64,000 nt of DNA from Actinomyces qiguomingii (GCF_004102025.1 NZ_CP025228.1:1488001-1552000), one strand, 5' to 3'; positions 21,300 to 30,013 are shown, counted from the first letter of the stretch. Numbers and translations: made by a program. The notes: generated by a model from the letters alone, not told the origin.

Positions 21300-22459
21300 G
21301 TACCTCCCTGGCCCTCCTGCTGACCGTGGTGCTGCTGGCCGGTAACGCCTTCTTCGTGGCGGCGGAGTTCGCCGTCACCTCCTCACGCCGCGCCCGGCTT
21401 GAACCGCTTGCGGAGTCCGGCGACCGGCGCGCCGCCACCGCCTTGTGGGCGCTCCAGAACGTATCCCGCATGCTCGCCACCGCCCAGCTGGGAGTGACCG
21501 TCTGCTCCACCGGCCTGGGCGTGGTGGCAGAACCGGCCATCGCCCGCCTGCTCACCCCGTTGTTGGAACGGCTCGGGGTAGGTGGCGCGGGGGCTCATGC
21601 GATCGCCGTGGCGGTCGCCCTCGTACTCGTGGTGTACGCCCATGTAGTGGTCGGGGAGATGCTGCCCAAGAACCTGTCCATAGCCGCGCCCGAGACCGCC
21701 GCCCGCTGGGTGGTGCCGACGCTCCTACGCATCTCCCGGCTGCTGGGCCCCATCATCGGCGCCCTGAACGGCTTCGCCAATGGGGTGCTGCACCTGTGCG
21801 GCGTGCAGACGCGGGAGGAGGTATCGGCCACCTTCAACGCCGCCGAGGTCGCCTCCATTGTGGAGCGTTCAACCGCTGAAGGTGTCCTCGACGATGACAC
21901 CGGTCTGTTATCCGGAGCCCTGGAATTCACCGAGGAGAACGCCAGCGGTGTGATGGTGCCGGTGGGTTCGCTGTTCACCCTGCCTGTCGGATGCACGCCG
22001 CAGGACGTCGAGCAGGCGGTGGCCGCCACGGGATACTCCCGTTTCCCGATTGTCCGAGCCGGTGTCCGGCCGGCAGCCCCGGTCGGAGACCGTTCGGTCG
22101 TCGCCGGGGCGCAGCCAGATGACCCCTCCGTCGCCGGGGATGCGGGTGTGATTGGCTACTTGCACCTAAAGGATGTGCTGTACGCCGACGGCGATGAACG
22201 CACCGGGCCGGTTCCGTCATGGCGGGTGCGCGCCCTGGTCCCCGTGCATGCAGGTGACGAGGCCGAGGACGTGTTGGCCGCCATGCAGCGCTCCGGCGCC
22301 CATCTGGGCCGAGTCCAGGACTCGTCCGGCAATACGATCGGCGTGGTCTTCCTGGAGGACATCCTTGAAGAACTCGTCGGCGAGGTGCACGACGCCATGC
22401 AGCGCGACGCTTTCCAGCGACGCAAGCGCAGGCAGGGGGAGGACCTGGAAGCGGTGTGA
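21296..22459 (+). CDS. CNNM/CorC (hemolysin-like) transmembrane CBS protein 2
   Basis: 387 residues with the same layout as its upstream neighbour: LLTVVLLAGNAFFVAAEFAV, TAQLGVTVCSTGLGVVAEPA and VVGEMLPKN in the CNNM part, then CBS motifs ending DSSGNTIGVVFLEDILEELV. It is shorter because the C-terminal CorC/HlyC domain is missing, and it has a variable Ala/Pro/Asp-rich insert between the CBS motifs (about residues 255-285). Tandem CNNM pairs of one long and one short member are common in actinobacteria. Translational coupling to the first gene is implied by the overlap. Confidence 0.88.
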   Translation: MSTSLALLLTVVLLAGNAFFVAAEFAVTSSRRARLEPLAESGDRRAATALWALQNVSRMLATAQLGVTVCSTGLGVVAEPAIARLLTPLLERLGVGGAGAHAIAVAVALVLVVYAHVVVGEMLPKNLSIAAPETAARWVVPTLLRISRLLGPIIGALNGFANGVLHLCGVQTREEVSATFNAAEVASIVERSTAEGVLDDDTGLLSGALEFTEENASGVMVPVGSLFTLPVGCTPQDVEQAVAATGYSRFPIVRAGVRPAAPVGDRSVVAGAQPDDPSVAGDAGVIGYLHLKDVLYADGDERTGPVPSWRVRALVPVHAGDEAEDVLAAMQRSGAHLGRVQDSSGNTIGVVFLEDILEELVGEVHDAMQRDAFQRRKRRQGEDLEAV

Positions 22460-22548
22460 CCACCGTCCTGGCGCTGACCTATACATTTGGCTAGAGTGCT
22501 GCGGTCGGCCGCGACGGTGGCCGCGAGTACTACCTCTGGAGGCACTGC

Positions 22549-23631
22549 GTGGCCGAACAGCCCATGACACGGCGTCAACGCCGTGACGCGGAGCGAGCAG
22601 CACAACGGGAGCGGGAGGCCGCCGTAGCGGAACGTGGGCACGAGCCCGCGGTACAGACCGTCGACCTGCCTCCCTCTTACAAGCCTTCATCGCGCCCGCC
22701 CGCCCGTACGGCGGCGAGCGTTACCCGCACTCATCGGCATTACAGCCGTGAGTCGGAGCATGATCACCGTCCGACGGCGGAGGATGACGCCGGACCGTCC
22801 CCTTATCTTCCTCCCTCACGGCGGCACAGCCGCATCGGTGCGGTCGGGCGGGCCGGTGTGCTCGTGGTCCTCGCCCTAGTAACCGTAGTCGCCCCCCTGA
22901 GCTCTAATTTGTTGACCAGCCCGCAGGCGGTGGCGGCGTCGAGCAGCAGCTCCGCGGAGCCCACCGAACCAGGAACTACCGACTCCTCCTCTTCTGTAGC
23001 GGCCGCCGTACTCGGCTCCGACGCCGATGTTGACACCGAATCCGACCCTGAACTGTCCAACGTTCCCGACGCCGCCACCCTGGCCCGCATTCGCGAGGCA
23101 TACGAGAACGCCTCCGCCACCTGTGCCGTTCAGACCGCCGGAGCCTCGGGTGACACCGCGGCCTTCAACTCCGCCCCCGAGGTCTTCCACCCCATGATCG
23201 CCGGCACCTACACGGTCTCCTCCCCGTACGGCTACCGCCTGCACCCCACCTTGGGGTACATGAAACTCCACGCCGGCCAGGACTATGCGGCGCCCACGGG
23301 CACACCGATCTACGCGGCCGCCTCCGGCACCGTCGTCGCCGCCGGCATGGATGGCGGCACCGGCACTGTCACCATTAAGCATGAGATCGACGGTGAGGTC
23401 TGGTACACCCGATACCTGCACATGTACGAGGACGGCATCTACGTCTCCGAGGGCGAGAAGGTGGAGGCCGGGCAGCTCATTGCCGGCGCTGGCTCCACCG
23501 GCTACTCCACCGGCCCGCACCTGCACTTCGAGGTGCGTACCGCCGATGACACCGAGGACTCCTCATCAGTGGAGCCGGAGGCGTGGCTCGCGGAGCACGG
23601 CGCCGCCGAGTTGACCACAGACTGCTCCTGA
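22549..23631 (+). CDS. M23-family metallopeptidase, membrane-anchored
   Basis: 360 residues starting at GTG. A charged cytoplasmic N-terminus (RRQRRDAERAAQREREAAVA) is followed by one membrane segment (about residues 98-125, VGRAGVLVVLALVTVVAPLS), a Ser/Glu/Thr-rich linker and a C-terminal LytM domain (YGYRLHPTLGYMKLHAGQDY with the His-x3-Asp zinc ligands, and TGPHLHFEV with the His-x-His motif). Such enzymes cut peptidoglycan cross-links or act as activators in cell division. The zinc-binding residues appear intact. A TAGAGT at about 22,493 could be its -10. Confidence 0.9.
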   Translation: MAEQPMTRRQRRDAERAAQREREAAVAERGHEPAVQTVDLPPSYKPSSRPPARTAASVTRTHRHYSRESEHDHRPTAEDDAGPSPYLPPSRRHSRIGAVGRAGVLVVLALVTVVAPLSSNLLTSPQAVAASSSSSAEPTEPGTTDSSSSVAAAVLGSDADVDTESDPELSNVPDAATLARIREAYENASATCAVQTAGASGDTAAFNSAPEVFHPMIAGTYTVSSPYGYRLHPTLGYMKLHAGQDYAAPTGTPIYAAASGTVVAAGMDGGTGTVTIKHEIDGEVWYTRYLHMYEDGIYVSEGEKVEAGQLIAGAGSTGYSTGPHLHFEVRTADDTEDSSSVEPEAWLAEHGAAELTTDCS

Positions 23632-23671
23632 ACGCCTGCATGCGCCACGGTAGCCTGCGAGAATTCCCTTC

Positions 23672-24436
23672 ATGAGTCCCACCCGCCGCTGCGCCGTAGT
23701 CGCCCACCGGGGCGGAGGCGGCGAGGCCCCCGAGAACACGTGGACCGCCGTCGAACATGTGGCCGGACTCGGCCTGACCTGGATGGAGACCGATCTGCGG
23801 GCCACCGCCGACGGCGTCGTCGTCCTCTCCCACGACCCCGACCTGACGCGTACCGCCGGTGACGAGCGACGTATCGCCGACTTGACCTGGCAGGAACTGT
23901 CCAAGGTAGACGCCGGCGACGGCCGCCCTCATGTGCGTCTGGACGATGCCCTGGCCGCTCACCCCGGAATCCGCTTCAACATCGATCTGAAGGACTCCGC
24001 GGTCGTTCAACCGGCACTGCAGACGGTGCGCGCGGCCGACGCGCTGGCACGGGTGCGTTTCGCCTCCTTCTCGGCGCGCCGTCTGGCGATGCTGCGGCGT
24101 CAGGAGCCGCGGGCCATCACATCCCTTGGGATCGGTGACGTCGCTGGGCTCATGCTGCTCAGCGAGGCGGCCGTACCGGTGCCGCACACCCGCTGGGCCT
24201 GGACCAGGGGGCGGGTCGACGCCGTCCAGGTGCCGGTCAGATTCCATCGCGTGCCCGTGGTTACGCGGCGCTTCATAGCGCAGGCGCATGCCGCCGGGCT
24301 CGAGGTGCACGTGTGGACCGTGGATGAGCCTGAACAGATGCGTTCGCTGGCCTCCCGGGGCGTCGACGCCGTCATCACCGACCGCCCCGCCCTGGCTCTG
24401 GAAGTGCTCGGCGGAGGCGCTCGGGTGGAGGAATAA
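23672..24436 (+). CDS. glycerophosphodiester phosphodiesterase
   Basis: 254 residues. The GDPD signature is clear: VVAHRGGGGEAPENT with catalytic His and Arg, WMETDLRATADGVVVLSHDP with metal-binding Glu/Asp and the second His, and a C-terminal VHVWTVDEPEQMRSLASRGV, DAVITDRP. These enzymes hydrolyse glycerophosphodiesters to glycerol-3-phosphate and alcohol. No signal peptide is seen, so it is probably cytosolic. It is separated by 40 bases from the M23 gene. Confidence 0.9.
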   Translation: MSPTRRCAVVAHRGGGGEAPENTWTAVEHVAGLGLTWMETDLRATADGVVVLSHDPDLTRTAGDERRIADLTWQELSKVDAGDGRPHVRLDDALAAHPGIRFNIDLKDSAVVQPALQTVRAADALARVRFASFSARRLAMLRRQEPRAITSLGIGDVAGLMLLSEAAVPVPHTRWAWTRGRVDAVQVPVRFHRVPVVTRRFIAQAHAAGLEVHVWTVDEPEQMRSLASRGVDAVITDRPALALEVLGGGARVEE

Positions 24437-24496
24437 GGACAATATCCCGATGTCTAACTGGTGACGAGCGGGCGGTCGTGGGGCGAGAATCGGATC

Positions 24497-26212
24497 ATGG
24501 CCACTTCCACACCGCCTCCCTCCCCGCACGTCGCCTCCACGCCAATCGCCGTCCCCATGGGGCTGGCTGGTCCTCGGGTGGAAACCACCGCCGGGACGGT
24601 GTGCGGAGTATGGCGTGAGATCGTATCCGCCCCAGACCGGGTCGGTCCGGCCGCCAGGTACGAGCGCTCGGCCGCCTTTTACGGCATCCCCTACGCGCAG
24701 GCGCCGGTGGGGGATCTGCGATTTCTGGCTCCCGTGCCGCGCGGGCGCTGGAAGGGTGAGCTTGCCGCAGTTCTTCCCGGCGCCACCCCGCAACGCGGCT
24801 CGATCTTCGCTGATCCGGCCATCCCCGAGCCGAGTGTGCCCGGGGAGGACACCCTCACCCTCAACGTCTTCACCCCCACACCCGGTGACGACAGCGCTCG
24901 CCTGCCGGTGCTGGTGTGGATTCACGGCGGCGGCTGGACCTCCGGCTCCCACAACTCGCCCTGGTACGACGGCGCCGCTTTTAACCGCGACGGCGTGGTA
25001 ACCGTGTCGATCGCCTACCGGCTCGGTTTTGACGGCTACGGGTTCATCCCGGATTCCGACGCCCCCTACAACCGGGCCGTACTGGACCAGGTCATGGCCC
25101 TGGAGTGGGTGCGGGACAACATTGCCCGTTTCGGCGGCGACCCTGCCAAGGTTACGATCGGCGGGCAGAGCGCCGGCGGCGGCAATGGCCTGGTGCTGTT
25201 GTCGGTGCCCCGCGCCCGGGGCCTGTTCCGCGCCATAATCTCCGAGTCCGGCGCCGTGCCTGACCTGCAGGCCGCGCGCAACGCCGATAACGCCGCCCGC
25301 ATGGCCGCGGCCCTCAGCGTGGAGCCTGCGCTCGCCGGGTTCCGTTCGCGCAGTTACGACGAGATCTTCACCGCGCAAAATGCTTTGGGCTCCGACAACG
25401 ATGGTGGCGATGAAGGCAGCGTCACCGCAGCCGGAGCCGATCCGGTGGCCGCCGTAGCCGGAGTGCTTGCGGGCATCGCCCGGCCCGGAACCGACATTCC
25501 CTTCTGCCCAACCGTTGACGGTGAGATCATCTCCGCCCCGATCCGGCAGGCCATGCGGCGGGGAGACGGGGCGCAGGTCCCGATTCTTGCCGGCTCGACC
25601 ACGCACGACTTCGCCTTAGCCGGCATGGCCTACGCCGAGGCGATGGCTGGACACGATCCGCGCGAGGTGTTGGTGGCCGGTGGCATGAGCGAGGCGATGG
25701 CCGACCGGCTGCTAGCGGCACACCCCGAGCACGCCGACGCCCCGCATATGGTGATCGGCAACCTCATCTCGGACGCGACCTTCCATGTTCCGCTCGCGGG
25801 ATGGTTCCTAGCCCGCGCTGAGCACGCCGGGAAGGCGAGTGAGGGAGCCGAGGGCATCGGGGGGACGGCGGGTCCCGCCGGTGGCCCGGCCGGCAGCTAT
25901 GCCTATGAATTCAGCTACTGCGGCGGAAGGGCGGGACTGGCCACACACTGCATGGAGATTCCCTTCGCCTTCGACTGCCTGAGCGAGCCCTACTGCGAGC
26001 ACACGCTCGGCGCCGCCCCGCCGCAGGCGCTCGCGGACGCGATGCACTCGGCGTGGTTGAGCTTCGTTGAGACCGGTGAACCCGGATGGGAGCCTTGGAC
26101 GGGACGGAGCAGAGGACGCCGCTTCGGTGACAACCGCTCCGGGGAGTTGACCGTGGCCGAGGACCGCGTCATCTTCGACACCGACCGGGATCTCGCCGCC
26201 GGCGCGCGCTGA
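24497..26212 (+). CDS. type-B carboxylesterase/lipase family protein
   Basis: About 571 residues with an alpha/beta-hydrolase esterase core: YGIPYAQAPVGDLRF, LPVLVWIHGGGWTSGS (oxyanion hole), NIARFGGDPAKVTIGGQSAG with the nucleophilic serine in GQSAGG, and the late PLAGWFLARAEH and SGHP-like regions. ATG 24497 is used; a GTG 36 bases upstream is also in frame. A Gly/Ala-rich insert near residues 440-460 is lineage-specific. No signal peptide, so probably intracellular. Substrate unknown. Closest named relatives are p-nitrobenzyl esterase-type enzymes. Confidence 0.88.
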   Translation: MATSTPPPSPHVASTPIAVPMGLAGPRVETTAGTVCGVWREIVSAPDRVGPAARYERSAAFYGIPYAQAPVGDLRFLAPVPRGRWKGELAAVLPGATPQRGSIFADPAIPEPSVPGEDTLTLNVFTPTPGDDSARLPVLVWIHGGGWTSGSHNSPWYDGAAFNRDGVVTVSIAYRLGFDGYGFIPDSDAPYNRAVLDQVMALEWVRDNIARFGGDPAKVTIGGQSAGGGNGLVLLSVPRARGLFRAIISESGAVPDLQAARNADNAARMAAALSVEPALAGFRSRSYDEIFTAQNALGSDNDGGDEGSVTAAGADPVAAVAGVLAGIARPGTDIPFCPTVDGEIISAPIRQAMRRGDGAQVPILAGSTTHDFALAGMAYAEAMAGHDPREVLVAGGMSEAMADRLLAAHPEHADAPHMVIGNLISDATFHVPLAGWFLARAEHAGKASEGAEGIGGTAGPAGGPAGSYAYEFSYCGGRAGLATHCMEIPFAFDCLSEPYCEHTLGAAPPQALADAMHSAWLSFVETGEPGWEPWTGRSRGRRFGDNRSGELTVAEDRVIFDTDRDLAAGAR

Positions 26213-26324
26213 TCGCAGTGCAGTAGCGTGTGGGGAACGCCGAGGCCCGGCCCTGACGGATAACAACCCGACCTGTCTTGCGCCTATTTGGCTTGCCAGC
26301 GAGATCCGCCGCGGGCACAATAGA

Positions 26325-26358
26325 GGGGAGCCACCCGGTGGCATACGGATGGCTCCCC
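26325..26358. terminator. bidirectional hairpin between carboxylesterase and the IS-split small gene
   Basis: GGGGAGCCA (26325-26333) and TGGCTCCCC (26350-26358) pair perfectly. On the minus strand it is followed by TCTATTGT. It lies 12 bases past the stop of the split small gene and about 110 bases past the esterase stop. Confidence 0.6.
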
Positions 26359-26472
26359 GACGCAGGCAGTTCAGTTGAGCCACCTGCTGAGGGCATCCAC
26401 AAGGACACCAATGGCCCGGATCGGATGAGCGAGAGCTTCGAACACTTCGCTCACCTGCCGGGCCATTCCCTT

Positions 26473-26480
26473 GCCCTTGC
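26473..26480. repeat. 8-bp target-site duplication, left copy (GCCCTTGC)
   Basis: GCCCTTGC directly abuts the left end of the IS1249-like element and is repeated at 27853-27860 against the right end. Confidence 0.9.
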
Positions 26481-27852
26481 GGGTTATAGGCGTAAACGTG
26501 GTGCTTTAGACCGGCGTGTCGTGGTGTTCTAGCTGGTTCGTCCGGCCCAGCCTTTGCGGGCCCAGAGGCCTTCTTCGGGGGTGGGTGTGGTGCCCCATCC
26601 GGCGGGGTGGCTGGTGGTGGGCTTGTTTGTTTTGGGTTTGGGTGTGCGGGCGCGCTGGGGGCGGCCTTGGGTGTGCCAGTCGGCCAGGATCACCGCGGGC
26701 GTGGCCGGTGCCTGGGTGTAGGTGTGCAGTGTCCATTCGGCGATGGCAGCCTGGTGATCAGTGGTGGCGCCGCGGTGGTGGCGCAGCCGGTCGCGGACCT
26801 GGGAGTTGATGGACTCTATGGGGTTGGTGGTGCGCTCGGCGGGGGTGGGGCGGGGCTTGCCGTCCGGGTCGGTCAGGTAGGCGAACAGCTGGCCCTGCTT
26901 GGCCAGGCGTTCCAGGCGCCGCCAGGCGCGGCGCGCCCGGGGGTGGGTGTACCACCACTTGCGGCCGGTGCGGGCGGCGGTTTGGGGGTCCTGCTGGGCG
27001 GTGGTGCGCTGATTCAGCCAGTCCTTGTACTGGATGCCGTAGTCGTTCAGGGTCACCAGCCACCTGGTGGCCTGCTCGGTGGTGGAGATGCTCAGCAGTT
27101 TGCGGGAGTGGCGTAGTAGGGCCTTGCCGGGGGTGGTCTTGGGATGGTGGGTCAGGTCACGGACGGTGTCGCGGTGCACGTGGATCAGACACCGCTGGAT
27201 GGGAGTGCCCGGCCAGGTGGCGGCGATGGCCTTCAAGGCGCCGCCGGCCCCGTCGGTGGTTGCCAGGTCGGGCGGGGCCAGGTCGGCTAGCAGCGCCTGG
27301 TAGGCCGCCGCGCTCTCGGACGCGGCCCACTGCCAGGCGATCACGTGCGTGGGACTGCGGGCCACCAGGAGCACCCATTTGTGGGCCAGCCACATCCCGT
27401 CGATGAAGATCTGGGAGTACACCTCGCCGGTGACCGGCGGCTTGGGTACTGGGATGTCCCAGCACCAGGCCGTCCGGCGGCGAAACGCCCTGCCGCTACC
27501 ACCGGAGATGTCGGCCTGGGAGCGGCTGCCGGTCGCCCAGTCGATGAATTCGCCCAGCACCGCCTGTTCGGCCCTACCCGGCGAGGGTGGGCGCGGCGCG
27601 GTGGTTGAGGACCGGCAGGCGGTGCACTTCCACCGCCTGGTGCCTGCGGCGGTGCGGCCGGACTTCTTCATCGGGGTCTGGCAGATCGGGCAGAGTCTTG
27701 CTCGTGGGGACCGTGTTCTCACGGCACGCACATCTACCCGCGAATGTCAAGCACCGCCCCGGATTAACCTCCCAGACCATAATCACTCCGACTTTCCCGC
27801 ACCACAGCAACCAAAACCCCGATCTTAAGCACCACGTTCGCGCCGATAACTC
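26481..27852 (-). mobile_element. complete IS1249-like insertion sequence (IS256 group), 1,372 bp
   Basis: The ends are inverted repeats of about 30 bases. The left end starts GGGTTATAGGCGTAAACGTG and the right end, read inward, starts GAGTTATCGGCGCGAACGTG; both continue GTGCTT. Perfect 8-bp duplications (GCCCTTGC) flank it, typical of the IS256 group, and one uninterrupted transposase gene is inside. Intact ends and duplication point to a recent insertion. Confidence 0.9.
26529..27731 (-). CDS. IS1249-family transposase
   Basis: 400 residues. An N-terminal zinc-ribbon-like segment (CPICQTPMKKSGRTAAGTRR and WKCTACRSS, four cysteines) precedes a mutator-type DDE core: FIDGMWLAHKWVLLVARSPT with the first Asp, LATTDGAGGALKAI with the second, IQRCLIHVHRDTVRDL, and the late ERTTNPIESINSQVRDRLRH with the Glu. 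The C-terminal tail is Lys/Pro-rich. Length and motif order fit IS1249 of corynebacteria. No frameshift is seen, so it is probably active. Confidence 0.9.
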   Translation of the reverse strand: MRAVRTRSPRARLCPICQTPMKKSGRTAAGTRRWKCTACRSSTTAPRPPSPGRAEQAVLGEFIDWATGSRSQADISGGSGRAFRRRTAWCWDIPVPKPPVTGEVYSQIFIDGMWLAHKWVLLVARSPTHVIAWQWAASESAAAYQALLADLAPPDLATTDGAGGALKAIAATWPGTPIQRCLIHVHRDTVRDLTHHPKTTPGKALLRHSRKLLSISTTEQATRWLVTLNDYGIQYKDWLNQRTTAQQDPQTAARTGRKWWYTHPRARRAWRRLERLAKQGQLFAYLTDPDGKPRPTPAERTTNPIESINSQVRDRLRHHRGATTDHQAAIAEWTLHTYTQAPATPAVILADWHTQGRPQRARTPKPKTNKPTTSHPAGWGTTPTPEEGLWARKGWAGRTS

Positions 27853-27860
27853 GCCCTTGC
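27853..27860. repeat. 8-bp target-site duplication, right copy (GCCCTTGC)
   Basis: Identical to 26473-26480 and adjacent to the right inverted repeat. Confidence 0.9.
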
Positions 27861-28078
27861 GGATGCCCTTGCGGACTTTGGCATGTCGGCCTTTCGGCTT
27901 GGACATGGCCCCCACCTCCCTCCTGGCTCCTACCTTCCCGGCCAAGGACATTGAGTGTTCCGAGAGGAGGTGCCGGAGAAGGCACGTTCAGCGTAACGGC
28001 GGCCACCGACGCGCGACGGTGCCTTGAGCTGCCAGGGACTCAGAGGCATTCTGTTACAGCGTCCCTCAGGATCGACGA

Positions 28079-28110
28079 AGCCCCCGCCGACTCGGGGTCG
28101 GGCGGGGGCT
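28079..28110 (-). terminator. hairpin downstream of tRNA-Arg
   Basis: AGCCCCCGCC and GGCGGGGGCT pair perfectly over 10 bases, about 10 bases past the tRNA 3' end on the minus strand. There is no long T-run, as is common in high-G+C terminators. Confidence 0.55.
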
Positions 28111-28119
28111 CGGGGCCGG

Positions 28120-28192
28120 TGCCCCGGACAGGATTCGAACCTGCGGCCTTCTGCTCCGGAGGCAGACGCTCTATCCACTGAGCTACCGGGGC
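28120..28192 (-). tRNA. tRNA-Arg (anticodon CCG)
   Basis: The minus strand folds into a complete 73-nt cloverleaf. Acceptor GCCCCGG pairs with CCGGGGC, D-stem GCTC with GAGC, anticodon stem TCTGC with GCAGA around loop CTCCGGA (anticodon CCG), and T-arm GCAGG-TTCGAAT-CCTGT. The discriminator is A and CCA is not encoded. Confidence 0.97.
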
Positions 28193-28274
28193 CCGAGGCG
28201 TGACTGTACCAGCGTTCGGGCACTGGACGGAAACCGGCGTCCTGTGGTGTTCGCCGACGTGTACGCCCTGGTGT

Positions 28275-29660
28275 TCACCCGTTACCCGTAAGTGTGAGGA
28301 CCACCAGCGCCAGATTAAGCACGATGATGAGCGCCGCCGCCGCGCGGGAGGTCCAGCGCAGTAATGCGCCGTCGCGCCACCGGCCCATTACCTGTTCCGA
28401 GCCCGTTGCCCGCATCAGCGGCACGATCGCCAGTGGGATCCCGAAGGACAGCACCACCTGGCTGAGCACGAGCGCCCAGGTGGGCTCGGCCCCTACGGCG
28501 ATGATGATCAGCGCCGGCACCAGCGTGACTGCGCGACGGGCCAGCAGGGGCACGCGGATGTGCAGCAGGCCCGCCATGATCTCGCTGCCGGCGTAGGCGC
28601 CCACTGACGTCGATGCCAGCCCGGATGCCAACAGTCCAATGGCGAACACGGCTCCAACTATCGGCCCCAGCGAGGCGGTGATGGCGGCGTGCGCCCCCTC
28701 GATCGTGTCGGTGCCGTCTGCGCCGGACAGGGCGGAGGCGGCCAGTAGCAGCAGGGCAATGTTGACGCCGCCGGCCAGCGCCAGCGCCCAGATCACGTCT
28801 ACGCGCGTGGCACGGATAAGCCGACCGGTGCGTGCCTGCCCGGAGGAGGCGCCGTCGGCATGGGTGGTACCACCGGGAGTGGCGGGTGCGCCGTCGTCTG
28901 AAATTGGGGTGGGGCCGTCGGCCTGGCGCTCGGCGTGCCCCTCACCGATCTCCTCGTGGTGGTCGCGCACCAGGGAAGAATGCAGGTAAATGGCGTGTGG
29001 CATGACGGTGGCGCCGAGCATGGAGGCGGCCACCAGTAGGCTACCCGAGCCCTGTAGGCGGGGGATGAGGCCGGCGAAGGTCTCGCCCCAGTCGGGCGGG
29101 GCGATGAGCAGCCCGCCCACGAAGCCGATCGTCACCACCACCAGGAGCGCCACCACTGCCCCCTCAAAGGTGCGCTGGCTGCGGCGCTCCTGCAGGGCCA
29201 GCAGCAGCATGGAGACGACGCCGATGATTACGCCGCCGGTCAGCAGCGGGATGTTGAACAGCAGGTGCAGAGCAACGGCGCCGCCGATCACCTCGGCCAG
29301 GTCAGTGGCGGCGGCGACCAGCTCCGCCTGTGCCCAGTAGGCCAGGCGCGGGCCACGGCCGAGCCGGTCCCCGAGCACCTGTGGCAGCGAGCGGCCGGTG
29401 ACAATGCCGAGCTTGGCGCTCTGGTACTGGATTAGTACCGCCATGGCATTGGCCAGTACCAGTACCCACACCAGCGTGTAGCCATAGCGGGCGCCGGCGG
29501 TGATATTCGCGGCCACGTTGCCGGGGTCCACGTAGGCGACCGCGGCCACGAAGGCCGGGCCGAGCAGCGCCAGCAGCCGGTGCCGGGGTGGGCGCGACTT
29601 GGGGGCGTGCTTGCGCACGATGTCGTCGACGGCGTCGGGGATGTGGCCGGGATCGGACAC
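28275..29660 (-). CDS. mntH: Nramp-family divalent metal (Mn) transporter
   Basis: About 461 residues with eleven or so membrane segments. The Nramp metal-site motifs are intact: AYVDPGNVAANITAGARYGY (DPGN, first helix) and VMPHAIYLHSSLVRDHH (MPHA, sixth helix). Nramp proteins import Mn2+ or Fe2+ with protons. A hydrophilic loop near residues 240-275 is long and Gly/Asp/His-rich. GTG 29660 is chosen because GAGGAGG precedes it by six bases; the frame opens five codons earlier inside that ribosome-binding site. A promoter palindrome lies directly upstream. Confidence 0.93.
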   Translation of the reverse strand: MSDPGHIPDAVDDIVRKHAPKSRPPRHRLLALLGPAFVAAVAYVDPGNVAANITAGARYGYTLVWVLVLANAMAVLIQYQSAKLGIVTGRSLPQVLGDRLGRGPRLAYWAQAELVAAATDLAEVIGGAVALHLLFNIPLLTGGVIIGVVSMLLLALQERRSQRTFEGAVVALLVVVTIGFVGGLLIAPPDWGETFAGLIPRLQGSGSLLVAASMLGATVMPHAIYLHSSLVRDHHEEIGEGHAERQADGPTPISDDGAPATPGGTTHADGASSGQARTGRLIRATRVDVIWALALAGGVNIALLLLAASALSGADGTDTIEGAHAAITASLGPIVGAVFAIGLLASGLASTSVGAYAGSEIMAGLLHIRVPLLARRAVTLVPALIIIAVGAEPTWALVLSQVVLSFGIPLAIVPLMRATGSEQVMGRWRDGALLRWTSRAAAALIIVLNLALVVLTLTGNG

Positions 29661-29679
29661 GGTCGACCTCCTCACATGG

Positions 29680-29700
29680 TTTCGGGTTCCCGAAATTCTA
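29680..29700 (-). promoter_or_regulatory. palindromic operator overlapping the mntH promoter
   Basis: TTTCGGGTTCCCGAAA (29680-29695) has perfect 7-base arms around TT. On the minus strand it directly follows TAGAAT (29695-29700), a good -10, and lies just before the ribosome-binding site. Position and symmetry suit an MntR/DtxR-type metal-dependent repressor; the regulator is not in the window. Confidence 0.6.
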
Positions 29701-30003
29701 CTCCTCTGTAGGGAAGCCTGCGTCGGGCGGCTTGACGGACCACATGTGTGCGCTCGGTATTTTGAATCGGTGCAGAATCGACGGTGCTTCGGACTGTTTC
29801 AAGGCGAGTTCGCACGACGGCCATAACGTACGTAGATCTTCACGTAAATATGTACGGAAGATCTCACGCACATCTGAGCGAGTGTCGGAGACGTTGAACT
29901 GGGGCTGTAGACGCCGATAACAGCTATCTCGGGACGCCGCACCTCGGACCCATGCCCAACGTTTGGTGGCGTGAACTGGTGCAGCCGCTACCGCGCGGCA
30001 GCA
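29701..30003. other. low-G+C stretch without a confident gene
   Basis: About 300 bases between mntH and the ISAs1-like element, visibly richer in A/T than its surroundings. A minus-strand frame reads RRLQPQFNVSDTRSDVREIF and RTYLREDLRTLWPSCELALK before running toward mntH. It has no start, no ribosome-binding site and no recognised family, so it could be a decayed gene end or chance. Confidence 0.4.
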
Positions 30004-30013
30004 GACAGAGGGG
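30004..30013. repeat. 10-bp target-site duplication, left copy (GACAGAGGGG)
   Basis: GACAGAGGGG abuts the left end of the ISAs1-like element and recurs at 31369-31378. Confidence 0.88.

Larger units (their letters stand above)
26371..27906 (-). pseudogene. 51-codon basic/amphipathic small protein gene, split by IS1249-like element
   Basis: Removing the IS and one copy of its 8-bp duplication joins 27906-27853 to 26472-26371 in a single open frame of 51 codons plus TGA. The first 18 residues are MSKPKGRHAKVRKGIRKG. The rest continues KGMARQVSEVFEALAHPIRA and ends in a Leu/Val-rich stretch (IGVLVDALSRWLN). An AGGAGGGAGGTGG tract precedes the ATG and a terminator follows the stop, which supports a genuine gene. 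The N-terminal third is Lys/Arg-rich and the remainder looks like one or two amphipathic helices, suggesting a nucleic-acid- or membrane-binding peptide. No family is recognised. In the present sequence translation would run from residue 18 into IS sequence. Confidence 0.7.

Noticed and set aside
23477..25606. 709-codon minus-strand open frame across the GDPD and esterase genes
   Set aside because: It is Gly/Arg/His-rich with no family features and lies antisense to two clear enzymes; a codon-bias shadow of high-G+C genes.
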